From: Narthecium ossifragum
Taxonomy: Eukaryota; Streptophyta; Magnoliopsida; Dioscoreales; Nartheciaceae
Direction: 5' to 3'
NCBI GenBank assembly: GCA_963920575.1
Contig: OY986973.1
Coordinates: 1,984,001-2,048,000, forward strand
DNA: 64,000 nucleotides
A model generated the notes under the pieces. The model was not told where the DNA came from. It ran no database searches and saw nothing but the letters and a program-made list of their open reading frames with translations. Positions 11,480-24,600 of the stretch are shown here, piece after piece. Made by a program: the position numbers and the translations under genes. Each line of letters starts with the position of its first letter. Positions within the stretch are counted from its first letter, which is position 1.

Positions 11480-12663
11480 GCTATAACACCTAACCTTTTG
11501 ACCCAATTTAGCCAAAAAAAAAAGAAAAAAAGCTGTCAAGTTCTCAACCATTCAGTCACCTCCACCAGAATAGTTGACGGACAAAAAAAGGAGAACCTTA
11601 TGCAGCAGGCAGGCATCTTGTCAAGATGACCACAACTCTTAATAGAAGACATTTTGTTTTCCGTTGACCCAATCGAGTTGTAGATAACTACACATATGAG
11701 GCACGGTTGGTGGTCCTACAAACCCCACCAGCAACTTCTCCGTTCCAGCATTTGGCTTTTTCTACGCAAACCCACCAAAACCCAGGAGGCTCTATTGGGG
11801 GGAGTTTTTGCATAATACTATGGCCAAAAAACAAAAACAAAAAAATAATTACAGGAATAAGCAAGTCGCCAGCAAAAGAATTTTTGAATTCCCTTCTAGG
11901 TGCTTAGAACTTTGAAAACTACACATCATCCTATTTCAGATGATTGACATATAAGTCTAAACTGTGTGCATACTCAAATACTGAAAGGAAAATGATCATC
12001 AATGCCTCGTAAGAGAAGAATAATGAGTGTTTATGACCTCAATAATTCAAGTCAGTTCTTCTAGGCCAAAAATCAGCAAAAAAAAAAAAAAAAGAGCATG
12101 GAAAATGACCTATCAGATTAGCAATACTGTGTTGGGTGAAGACTTCCATTGGCCAGCGGCCAGAAAATAAATACAATCAGATTCGATGAAGACTATCTGC
12201 CAATCAACCACGGTCAGCACATCCATCATTCAGAAAAAATGTGTAAGGTATGTTGTATTGTTGTGCAAACTTAATAATACTCTGAAGAACACACAACGGT
12301 CTCAGTTCCAGAAATTACAAAATCCCCACAAATTTACTTACAACAAAGTTCAAAAAGGATAACAGACCCATGTAATAAACCTGATGTAACAGATCCTATA
12401 TTCAGGTGCAGGTCAAAAACCTCTATAGCTATGAAAACAAAAAAAAAGGAATTGATTACTTGCCGCTTAACTATCCTGTATTACAAAATAACAGGAATAA
12501 TACAATATTTCTACCTTGACTCTTCTACTGTACAAAAGCTTCGTACCTAGTGGCTGTCTATTAACAGAAAGAATGTGGGAGGGAAAATGGAATCGAGAGC
12601 TAGTATACAGAAAGAATTGAATGAACTAAGGGGTTAGCTTTGTACAAAGATTAGACTAAAAAA
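11480..12663. other. Intergenic, 3' flank of the formin gene
   Basis: AT-rich with A-runs (for example near 12077-12093). No coding region or named repeat was recognised. The part nearest 12664 is probably the formin 3' UTR. Confidence 0.5.
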
Positions 12664-15600
12664 TCAGAGGTTGCAGTAGCCAATAGGGCGAAGTCCTGGA
12701 GACATCTGTAGATCAGGAATCAAAACAGCTGGTATCAGACAAAATCACAGCACTGCAGTGATGCATTTGAGCAATATACACAGTAATGAGAATGAATATT
12801 TAAAAACAAAACTACCTGTACAATGATTTTGGCAGAATGTCTGAAGCAAAGTTTGCTCTGATCTGACATGATCCAGCCCCGAGTAAAATCTTTGACTGCC
12901 TATAAAAGGAATATGCAGATTCCCTGGCGGGCAGAGATACAGCCCCGCATGTATCACCAGCAAGTCAAAGGTCATCTACCAATCTTGCTTGTCAATTCTG
13001 CAGTTTTCGTCTTATCCATCTCAGACTCTTTCTGGGCCTTTTTCTTCTCAAGTTCAGCCTGCTTACAGTTCTCTTCATGTGCCCGCCGAAACAACCGCAC
13101 AAAATTCAAAAGAGTCGTGATAACTGCATTATTTGTGGCAGGTGACTGTATTAGTTTATATGAAAAATAACTGAAAACGTACGAATACAAGTTCTAATAG
13201 GAAATATGGCAAAAAGTTTTGAGGACGGCAAGCACAAAATTTGCTATACTGCACGCGTTAGTGCTTATGCAAATTCAAGCTTGTCCTGGTAATTTGAAAA
13301 GGTTTTGATCATCCCAACAATCAACTAGAATCTCTGTAACTTTGAAAAGAAAAAGGCACTCGTATGTAGGAGAGTAAATGGTCCATGATAAGGTATTAGC
13401 TTCACGCATAAGTAAGAGCATCTCAGAAAATGGTGCATGTAAAGTCAAATTTAGATAAAATCACATCAAGAGCTTTGTTTCGCCTACAGTAGTGAGAAAG
13501 CAAACTACTCAAGCAAGATTCATAGATTTCACCTTGTTCAAATGGGCATCGGGCAGGATCTTCACCAAAATATAGGGCAACTGAATCTGCATTTTTACCC
13601 TGTCAGCAATTAATAGGTAAGGAATAGTAGTATGGACTTTATAATGACACCTGCGGGATCAATGAGATAGTAGGGTTCAAAAAGCATGAGGAAACTGAGT
13701 AAACATACCACTGCTGTATAAATTGATGTTAACGATCTCACTTCAGCTCCAGCAACAATAACAAAATGCTTCAAAGTCTAAATAAAAAACATCGACATAA
13801 GAATGATATAAAATGTAAAAAAATGTGTCAACTAAAGAAAACAAGAGCCAGCTAATTTGCCTTTTCTTAACAATCTAAAGAAGATGATCACAGGCACAAA
13901 GAGTGATTATTAATGCATAAGCTCTTAGTATCAAAACCCTAATGGATGCCTTCGACATCTGCTAAGCCTCAGTTGAACTGAAAAAACAACAACTTCGATT
14001 GTCTCCTAGAGTCAAAGTGGCCAGAACACATATCTCCAATCACCACGCATCCTACCTACCTGAAAAGTTAAGACCCAGATGTAGAGATGAGCAATCACAG
14101 TACCAAGTCAGAGGCTACAGACGTTCTTATATGGGCAGCAAGAACTCTCCCTTTTACCTAGTTCCAATTATGTTTGAACATTTAGGAAGCATGCCCAAAA
14201 TCAACCCTCTGAAAACTCAACAGCATGTTGCCATCTCACCGGAAGGTCATAATAACTACATATATGCAAGAGTGCTACATTTCCATGTATAAACAAATTG
14301 TTGACCAAGTCCTTTAAGAACTCGTATCTATTTCGAGCCAATTGGAGAATGTGCTTGTTTTCTTTTCGTTCAGTTGAGCTTGATGTAATTTGAGTTAGGT
14401 TTGCAAGTACTGATTATTAGTTACTAAGAGTTTGCAAGGAATGACTATCTATCTACCGACTCTGTCACCAAAAGGTGCAAATTTTTAAATAACAACTTAA
14501 AACTGAATTGGCCATTGTGTTTCCATTCCGTATAAGGCAGTTTCAATTCTTCCAAACCACATGCCACTAGGAGTCTAGGACTGACATATGAATTGGAAAT
14601 GAAACCTTCCCTTCTCTCTTATTCTTTGAAAACGTAAAAGTTCGTCCAAGACTGAAAGTTTACATTCCTCTTATAGCAAGCCAGTGTCAGAGCATAGCGA
14701 TCAAAAACATTCTTCTTGCACTTTTGACTTCCTTGCTTCCCTCTTCTGCTTCTATGTTATCTTTATTCATCTGATGTCAAACCAAAACTGCTCCACAACC
14801 TTCCAAACCCATATCTATACACAACTCAAAGCCCTCAAGTCCTGTGAATTATCTAAAAGCTTTTCCTTTCTTTCCCAGGAAATCAATTGGGCGCTTTAGT
14901 AAGCTGTTGAAGACAGATTACCCTCAAACAAAGCCCTCAAAAGCTTCATTAAGTCTGCTTAAGCCTTCTATGAGCTCACCAATAGGAAGGGCCTCGACGA
15001 GGATATCACCAAAGCACACAGCTACCTTTAGTTGAAGTATAGAGTTTCTAGATAAAATTTGCGACTGAATTTGCAATTCCTTAGGATCTAAAAGATGAAT
15101 TGCCCGAAATTTACTAGTTGTGTGCATCTTAAACGTGGTTACTAAACTGCATTGCCTTCAGCACAAGGCCTATCATTTTTAACATCAGCTGTATTTTGGC
15201 TTCATTCCTCGACGAGGATGTTACTCTTTCAAACTCTCACAAGTTAAAGCATATGCATGTCGTAAACCAATGAATCAACAGCGAAGACAGATCCTTTAAA
15301 ACATGCGATGCTTTAAAAAAGATCAGTAGCACTGACAGAACAAGCATGAAGCCATAAATGGTGAACAGAATATTCAAACCCCATGCCCTTTGAAAGAAGT
15401 TAAATGGACAAATGGTGACTACTGAACAAAGACAAGGATAAACCTTGCGAAATATCTCTGAAACTGGACCATCATTTTCTGCAGCGGCTAGCTCCAATTC
15501 CACTTTCTCTAGTCCTTTGACAATTGCTTGTGTTTCTTCAGCCAAGGACTTCAATTGTATCTGTATCATCAACATTATAGCCACAATTACTTTCCACTTC

Positions 15601-18600
15601 TTAAGATCACCAGCAATAACAGCTAGATATATTGTGACCTTTGATGCAGCTTCCAAGCTAACAAAATCTTCATGGAAGTCTAGAAGATGTGCTGACCTTT
15701 CAGCAAGTACCTGATCTTCATGACAACCACATGTTTAGATGATATCCGTATAAAACTCAAATGATTTAGAACCAGAAAGACTTAGAAACTGAACAAGCAT
15801 GTAGGAGTCCATTATAGATTCATTGAAAAGCACGGAATGAGAAGAATTGGATCCCCAGCACTAGATACTAAACAAATCCCCGCCAACAAATATTAAACAA
15901 TGTTAAGCAATAGTCCCCTACTATATGTCTAGAAGTTTTCTAAGTTCAAAAAACCTATCCTTTTATGCTAAACAGAAATATCACTGTCACATTTCCAAAA
16001 GATTTATCTACACTGAAGTTATTGCTCCAATATGCAAGCCAACAATTCTTTCAGCCACGGGAGAATTCCACAAGTCAAAACTTTATACCCAATTCTTGTT
16101 TTTTCACCTAACTCAAAAACTAAATTAGATATTACTTTCTCCAATAAACACTAACTTCAACCCATTCGTTAAGTTTTATACAGAAATAGTAACAAGAAAG
16201 CTCATTATACGCTTACCTTGCACAAATAATGCATCAGCGTCATTTTGTTATTTGTAGCACGAGTATCGATAAGCTTTAAAAGGCTATCCAAACGGAATCC
16301 AACAGCTGAACCTGTAATAAGACAAAATTAGCAACTTTACGTGGTAAAAAGTGAAGCATATCATAAGCAAGAAATAGAAGAGTTGACATATCAAATCAAC
16401 GCATACATGAGGCAAAGTTTTATGTGCCAAGGGCTCGAAGCCTGAAGAAGATGGAAACATACTCGGCATGCATACTGTGCCGAGTAAATGTATGTCCCAG
16501 TAAAATATCAGCATGATATGTTTGCAGGTAGGTATACTTGGCACATAAGTCTATTACATGTAAACCACCTCAAAGCTCGAGGCTTCATATATACAATCTT
16601 ACCTCCATCTAGAGCCATACAAACTCAAAATCATATACTGACAACACACTTATCTTCAAATAAAGCTTTAAGGATTCTAAATACAAAAGATAATAAAAAA
16701 CTTCTAACAGCAGATTTTAGATCCCCGGAGTACCTTTATCTTCATCCTTCAACTTTAACTTCCTCAAATTCTTCTTCGACAACAACACCAAGCAAGTCCT
16801 TCATTCGCTCCCACTATCCCCTCTAGCTCTCAGTTTCTTTCCCTTCTAACCTCTTTTATTCTCTCTTTCAGAACCGTAACTCCCATTGTGAACAACTGGC
16901 TATTCTCTCTTTACCCTTTTCACAACTTCCAGCACGAATAAGCCAATAACTCATCTCCAAGCTTGCCCCGTCACACCTTTCCAATCCCTTTATTCACTTT
17001 TAGTGGGGGACAAAAGGCTTGTTTTACATCCCAATTCATCACCAAATAACTGCTTATCATCCAGACAATTACTAACAGCACATAGGGTTGCAAATATGTC
17101 TCTATATAAAACACACTGATGTTCATTTCGACAGGGAAATGATACCTGTCATAAATTCCGAAGATAGTAATTACTGAATAGTGAATACAAAAATGATAAT
17201 GCATATCTATTTATATGCAATGAGTACATTCTAACAGGGAATATGCATATAGATGATCAGATATGCACGTCTACAGTCTACACAACAAAATAAACGCCAG
17301 AAGGATGAAAGGTGAACTTGTTGATTAGGATTCTCCATTATTTCTCGGAACAAATCAAAGAGCATCGCCATTCTTGCAAGCCTATCTGCTGCGTCGTTCT
17401 CCTCTCTAGGAATGAATCTAACATGAACATCATGGGTGATTAATGTCGTTTTAAGTTTGTATGTTTTTCCCCAGCCTCTGGCTCATTTAGTCAAGAAAAA
17501 AAAAAAACAAATCAAAGAGCAGAAACCGCAGCACATCCTTTACAGTCACCATACAATTAGCTTCTCTACACATCCTTATGAGAAACATCTCTCTCAAAAA
17601 AGACAAGTCACACAGTAGTGACAATAAAAAAAAACACTTAAAAAAAACAAACTTCCAACAAGCAAGAATTAGCCAAATTTCCCCACTAAAGTTACTTGAA
17701 GACTATTTGAAACTGGGTAAAAGAAGTCAATTACCTCTTGCAGTTCCTTGGTTTAGTGTATTCCCAAGGTATAGTATTTTCTTCATGATTTCCTTAAGTT
17801 TCTCAGAGTTTCGAACCTGACAAGCATCAAATACAAAACTGCCTTGATAAAGTAGATTAACTAGAATATTAAGAAAAAAGTGCTGCACTAGACAGATACC
17901 TCTTCACAAGCAGATTGAACAATGCTCAAACTCTTTTTTAAATCTGAGACCTGAAAACGAGCCAAGCTAGCAAATGAGCATTTTAGTTGTGACTCTTCGT
18001 CTCATACAAGGGCAACATGTTATACCACCTGTGAGCCAAACTGAATTTTGAAAGCAAACACTCTTAACTTGGATTCAACCCGTGGAACTTTCATCAGCTC
18101 CAGAAAGAACTGCAACAAAAAAAAAATCTGTAGATTGGTACCACTAAAGTAATACAGTTGATGCACAATGAGAAACCACATGGCTTTTATAGTCAAAAAC
18201 TCAAAAGGAAGATATAAAAGTGATCATGACATATGGGAATAAACCAGTACTGCAAGTAAAGGAGAGATGTAACGAGAAGGAAAAATTAATCCCAGCGGCA
18301 ATTTTTATGCGATAAAGTAATCTGAATACAATATCTGTCACAAATTACAGGAACCTTGACCATAATACTATATGGTTAAAAAGATTGGATTCAGTACGCC
18401 CAGTAGCAAGTGATATAACTGTTACCAAACTCATATAGACCTGGCAACAAAAGCAAACAACATCTTGTAGCAATGACTTGCTATTCTTCCAATATAGACT
18501 AATGTAATGGCAACTTTTTCTTCTGACATTGTTATCAACGTTTAGCTGCATGAAGCTCATTCCACTCTTCTTCTTCGGACTAATACCAAAATTACAATGC

Positions 18601-21600
18601 CTGGGTTCACGAATTTTAGTCAAAAAACAAAATGAGCTACAAGGTACATCAAACGAAACTTCATAACTACTTTTATCCCAGAATCCATTTTGAATTTGAT
18701 AAATGTGATGCTTATAAAGTATGTCTTCTTGCATGTCCCACTGATCTGCCCATTATTTATTGGAGAGTTGAGAGAAGTATCAAAAAGAAATACTGCTCAA
18801 TTATGTACTGGTGATGGGGTCTGTGTAATTTGTGGTAGGTGTGAGCAGTACCGTGCAACAAATTGCGTCTTGATAACCAAAGAATATGAGCATTCAAGAT
18901 ATCATTGTCACAATTTGAATTCAGACAATCTGCTTTTGTTCAGTTACTAATGCATAAGTAATTGGAGATCAAACACTTCAGACACTAATAAACTCAACAA
19001 ATCAACCGAAAGTTTCGGATGCAAATAAAGTCCAAGTCTAGCCTAACTTTTTATCCATTCTTAGTTCAACCTAAAGCTAAAAGCAATTACAACAAATTAA
19101 AAATGGTAACAATGTTAAGTACCTGTTCACATTTTCCAAGGTTTTCCTTGTTGCCGTTATAGGCCTGGCAGCCAAAAGTTCAATACATAAGAACATAAAA
19201 GAGAAGTACCAGTAAACATTTTACACACGGAATAAATAATAAAGAGAACCAAATAAGCATGATGATCCCAACATGCACCTTGAGAAGTTCCATCTCCTCC
19301 TTTGTTGGTGAAAATTTTATGAGATTTTCAACTTGATCAATATCTAGGATAGAATCATCCAAAGCTAGAACAGCATTCTGACACAAAAGTAACAGCCAAG
19401 TTCAAAAATTCACAAACATTTTGTTAGAGTAGCATTTTGAGCCAATAATTAGATCTATGTTCAAATCCCATAAGACATTCCATGAACAAGAAAATGAAGA
19501 GCACCAAGATCGATTTGTAAAAGTATTTTCTACATGAAAAGGTATCATAGTTTTCTAGAAACAAAGAAAAGACAGAGGACAGATAAAAATTGTCTCAGAT
19601 TAAAAAGTAGAATGGTTTGCTTGCTCAGTAGGCCTCCACTTCCCATCAAAAAGTGTGATTCCTTTAATCATCAACTGGAAGCAACAGATAAAAACCAGTT
19701 CGATTGATAAACAAAAGGCAACAACATGTCTCACCGTTCTTGTCCATATGGAACTTTTACAAATTACAGGCAGTCAGAAAACATTGCACTACAAAGAGTT
19801 TAAGTAAGCAGTTTAGGCCCTTATTATGTGGCTACAATATTTTCTGATGAGCAAAGATCATCACTTCTCTGCCATAACAGATTTAATTTGTAACACCTAG
19901 AACTTTGCAATAACTTCTCAGTCATACAGCTTGCAATTCATTTAAAGCACTAATCCATTTAAAACAGAACCATAACAAACCTATTCATCTTTCACATTAA
20001 ACAATAGGTGCAAAAGGATGATTTAGCAGTTAACAACATAGCATGCTCTAAAGCAAAAACTATGAGGAGATTCAAAAATCTCATTTCAAAAGAAGAGATC
20101 AAAAGTTAAAATGTGTAATTCCTTTTAGCATTCTTCTTTATATCTACAATCTATTCAAGAAAGTTCTTCAATCAGTATTCCTCGTAAGAACTTCTTCGTT
20201 AAATTTATTTGACATACAAAGACAAGTCAAAATCACGAAATGGCATCTTTAAGAATAGTTCTGCACTGCAAATAAATCAAAAACTAAAGCTAGCTTACCA
20301 TCATATCAGACAGTGGCATCTTGATTTTTGTCAGCATTATTTCCGTGTTGTTGGCTCGCCTTAGGTCGATCTACACAGATAAATTTACAAGTCATCTAGC
20401 TATGTCTTCATATACAATGCACTGTATGAATTGAGCTTGAAGTGCAGAAAAAATGTTTTGCTATGAGTATTATGGCACATGAAGCAATTAGTTTGCACAT
20501 AAGTTGGAAATTAATTCTGGAAGGCTACTTGAGATGCATTTTTCATTTTGATCAGAACTGTAGCATTGGTTGCTCTTCAATAAAACAGGACTTAACAATA
20601 GAGCCTTTGCTGGGCATTTCTAACATGACATTCACTGGCAAACAACATCCCATGTAGTTCAAAGAGGTAGTTATCACTTTTTCAGTAGATAATGGAAAGT
20701 GACTAATACCTCAAATCAGAAAGCAGGTATAAATTTCAATCGGGGAGCTTCAAAATCAGCTGGAAAACTCTTTCATTCCACACAAGTAGGGAGAAAACCA
20801 GACAAAATGACTTTCAAGATCAGAGTTAGGTCCCATTAATGACATTGGCAGACGACTCAAGGAAACATAATGGAAGTCACAAATAAGACATCCATGTCTA
20901 TATGGAGAACATCATAACCAATAAATACGTATTCATTGGTGTGGTTTCACACACACACACACCCCAAAGTCACAATAGTCCTTCGATATTTTGAATAAGA
21001 AAATAAGGTGGCGCCAAAAAGTTACCAGGTGAACTTTATCCGAGTTTGGAGATTTTCCACGCCCATCAGATTTGGATTTATTATCTGATTTGGGAACTAC
21101 TGCAGAGAAGAGACTTTCCAGCTCTGACACATCAAATTCTGAAGAGCTGCATCGAAATAACATATTCATCATGGAAAAAATTAGAAAGAGATAAACAAAC
21201 AAATAACAATGACACTATCACATATCAAATAATACACTCTGCAATAAGCAACGTCAAACGAATATGATATTATCATGGTCACCAAGTGCTTAGCTTTTAA
21301 GTCAAACAGTGAAAAGCATGCTCCTAACATGGTACAGGGAAATAACAGAATTACATATGAATATTTTATATTTCCATACCTATGAACATCACCATGTTTC
21401 TGCAGTTCTGCCCATAAACTTCCTTGCATAGCTCTTGTTACTTTCACCCAGTGCAATGGCTTCAATGATGATTTCTTCGGCGGTGCAAAGCCAGTACTTC
21501 CAGGACGTGTAAGCCCACGTCCTCTTCCACCAACTAGCAAATTTGGCGATAAGCCCGGTGCTTGAGGGCCAGCTTGGCCTAATGAAGGAGGTGGAGGAGC

Positions 21601-24600
21601 ACCTGGAACTCCAGGTGGTGCTGGAGGCATAGGCATACGTCCCCTGATGGGAGCTGGCGGAGGTGGTGCTCCTTTAAATGCTCCAGGTGGAGGGGGAGGA
21701 GGTATTGCTCCCCCACGCTCACCGGGGAGAGGTGGAGGGGGTGGAGCTCCTCTCCCCTGCCCTCCAAGTGGAGGTGGTGGAGGGGGCGGAGGCCCACTCC
21801 CATGCCCTCCAGGCATAGGCGGTGGAGGCGGGGCTCTTCCACACCCACTAGGAGGTATTGCTCCCCCACGTCCAACGGGGAGAGGTGGAGGGGGGGGAGC
21901 TCCTCTCCCATGTCCTCCAGGTGGAGGTGGTGGAGGGGGTGGAGCCCCTCTCCCATGCCCTCTAGGCGGAGGCGGTGGAGATGGGGCTCTTCCACACCCA
22001 CTAGGAGGTGGTGGGGGTGGTGGGGGTGGTGGAGCCCCTCCCCCATGCCCTCTATATGCTCCACATGGAGGTGTTGGAGGCACCGAACCCCCTTTACAAC
22101 CAGAGGGAGGTGGTGGAGGTGGAGGTGGAGGCCTTCCACACTGACTAGGAAGAGGTGGTGCAGCTGGTGCTACTAGAACACCTCCCCAATGTCCTCCTCC
22201 ATATGCTCCAGGTGGAGGGGGTGGAGGCGGAGGTCTCACATTCTCAGCAAGAGTTGGTGTTGGAGGCGAAGTCCCTCTGTGTGCTCCAAGTGAAGGGGGT
22301 GGAGGTGGAATTCCAACATGCTCCCCAAAGAGAGGTGGTGGAGGTGAATATCCTGCTTTAGGAGGAGGTGGGGGAGGGGGAGGGGGAGAGGGGACAGAAG
22401 GTGTTGTTTCTCCTTTACTTGCACATTCATCCTTTAAAGGGGGTGGAGGAGGTGGAAGGCCAAGTGTTCTACCATCATTTTTTGCAAACAAAGGAATAGG
22501 TGAGGACGAAGAGGGACCAACATTAATTCCTCCTTCATGTCTCTTTGATGAACACAAGGGAAGGATATCAGTCTCATTGACTGTAGGTTGAGGTAACGAA
22601 GGAGCTTCCCTACAAGGTAGTAAAGACTTAGGTGGAGGTGGAGGGGGTGGAGGGGGTGGAGGGGGTGGAGGGGGTGGAGGAGCACCTTGATTAAATGCTC
22701 CTACTTGCTGTTGTGGTGAAGGTGGAGTAGAAGGGGAGAATGAGACATGACTATTTTGTACATGAGGACGATTTGGATGTAGGTCAGCTGAAGAAGCACT
22801 TGAAGCAATGACACCATTTACAAATGGAGGTGGAGCTGAAGAGGAAGGAGGAGGGGGGGTTGAGTAAGCAGGTTTCCCGATCATCGCACTTGATTGTTGG
22901 GGTGAGGAAGCAAGAGGGGCTTGTAGAGATTCAGAGATTAAGAGCCCAAAAACTGATGGAGGTGGTGGTGGCGGCGGCAGTGATGGCGTTGTGGGTGCAG
23001 GCGAAGGAGATGGAGGAGGTTGGATTGCTGTTTTAGCTTCCAGAAATGATGAAGGATGTGAACCAAGTGGATGATGGGAAGAGGCATAAGAGGTAAATGT
23101 AGCTAAAGAATTACTTGAACTCGACAACGGTGGCGGGGGCGGGGGTGGGGGAGGAGGGGGGAGGGAGAAGAAAACTGGTTTTGATAGGATGCAAGGAGGT
23201 GGAGAGGAAGTATGCAGTGGAGAAGGTGGTGATATTGGCTGGTGATTAGAGTTTAGAAGAGAGGATTGTGAAGAAGCTAAGATTTCTTTATATGGTAATG
23301 ACAAAGAGTGCTGCAAGGTAGACAGAGATGATGATTTGGTTATCGTTTTGTTTGAAGAAAGAGAAATTGGAGCAGTGCCTGAATATCCGCCTACGCCTTT
23401 CTCCTTGTAGCTCGCCATAGCAGGTGGCGCACTGTTTTGTCTTGTAAGTGGCACATGAAAAGTAGTAGCATCAGAGCCTTTGCTTGGAGGAATCCACTGA
23501 GATACTGCCTTAGGCTTTGCTGGTTTTGTGTGACTGCACAAAAGTTCATGCAATTTAACCTTCGGCCTAGGGGAAAGCGAATCAGAAGGTGACATTGTGT
23601 TGCATACTGGCAGCTTCTTTGAAGTTGGAAAGGACAATTTCTCAGATTTCTGCTTCCGAATATCCATTGACTTGACATTAAGCGACAGAGGCTCTACTTT
23701 CCCTCGAGAAACGACATAATCCCTAGCTATTCTGCTATCACCAGATTCCTTTCTGGGGCTCAGTTCAACCTTCATGCTAGGGGTCTCAAACCTATCAAAC
23801 TTACCATCCTCAGGAGATCTCTGTTCTGTATATCTGTTTTCCACATTCTCTTTGGGAGTATCTTCCCCCAGTATGTTATTTGCTTCATCAGCCAGATGTT
23901 GGGGTTCTAAATTCTGGCTCACATCACTCAGATAAACTAGATTGATTTCCTTAGAACTGCCCTCCCTATCCTGCTCAAGATGAAACATCTCTGTTGTAGT
24001 CTTCTCCTCAACTGCCACCGTAACAACACATTCTTTGACTGCCACCCTAGGGGTCTCAAACACATCAAACTTACCATCATCAGGAGATCTCTGTTCTGTA
24101 GATCTGTTTTCTACATGCTCTTCAGAAGTGTTCTCTTCGGAAGTGTCTTCCCCTGGTATGTTATTTCCTTCATCAGCCAGATGTTGGGGTTCTAAGTTCT
24201 GGCTCACATCGCTCAGATCAACTAAATTGATTTCTTTAGAACTGCCCTCCCTATCCTGCTCAAGATTAAACATCTCTGCTGTAGTCTTCTCCTCGACTTC
24301 CACCATGGCAACGCATCCTTCAGATTGCTTAGAGTCGCTGTTGCCTAACATACTCCTCTCCACTTCCAAACATGGGCTCTCAGGTCCAATAACTATGTGA
24401 GTATTTCTACTGGTGAGTTTTCTCTCGTGTTTAAAAGAACTAGGGTCAAATATTCTTTCAGCTTGATCTGCGGCCATAGGAGTTCCGAACTCGACACCTG
24501 CATCATCAATATTACTTGATCCATGGGTGTTAATCTTCTTCAAGTCCCGCTGAGAATAGTTGATATCTAATCTGCTCCTCACTTCTGTATCAAGATATGA

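Noticed and set aside
21579..22176. Frames rich in Gly on the plus strand and in His/Leu on the minus strand across the formin FH1 region
   Set aside because: Out-of-frame and antisense readings of the polyproline-coding exon.
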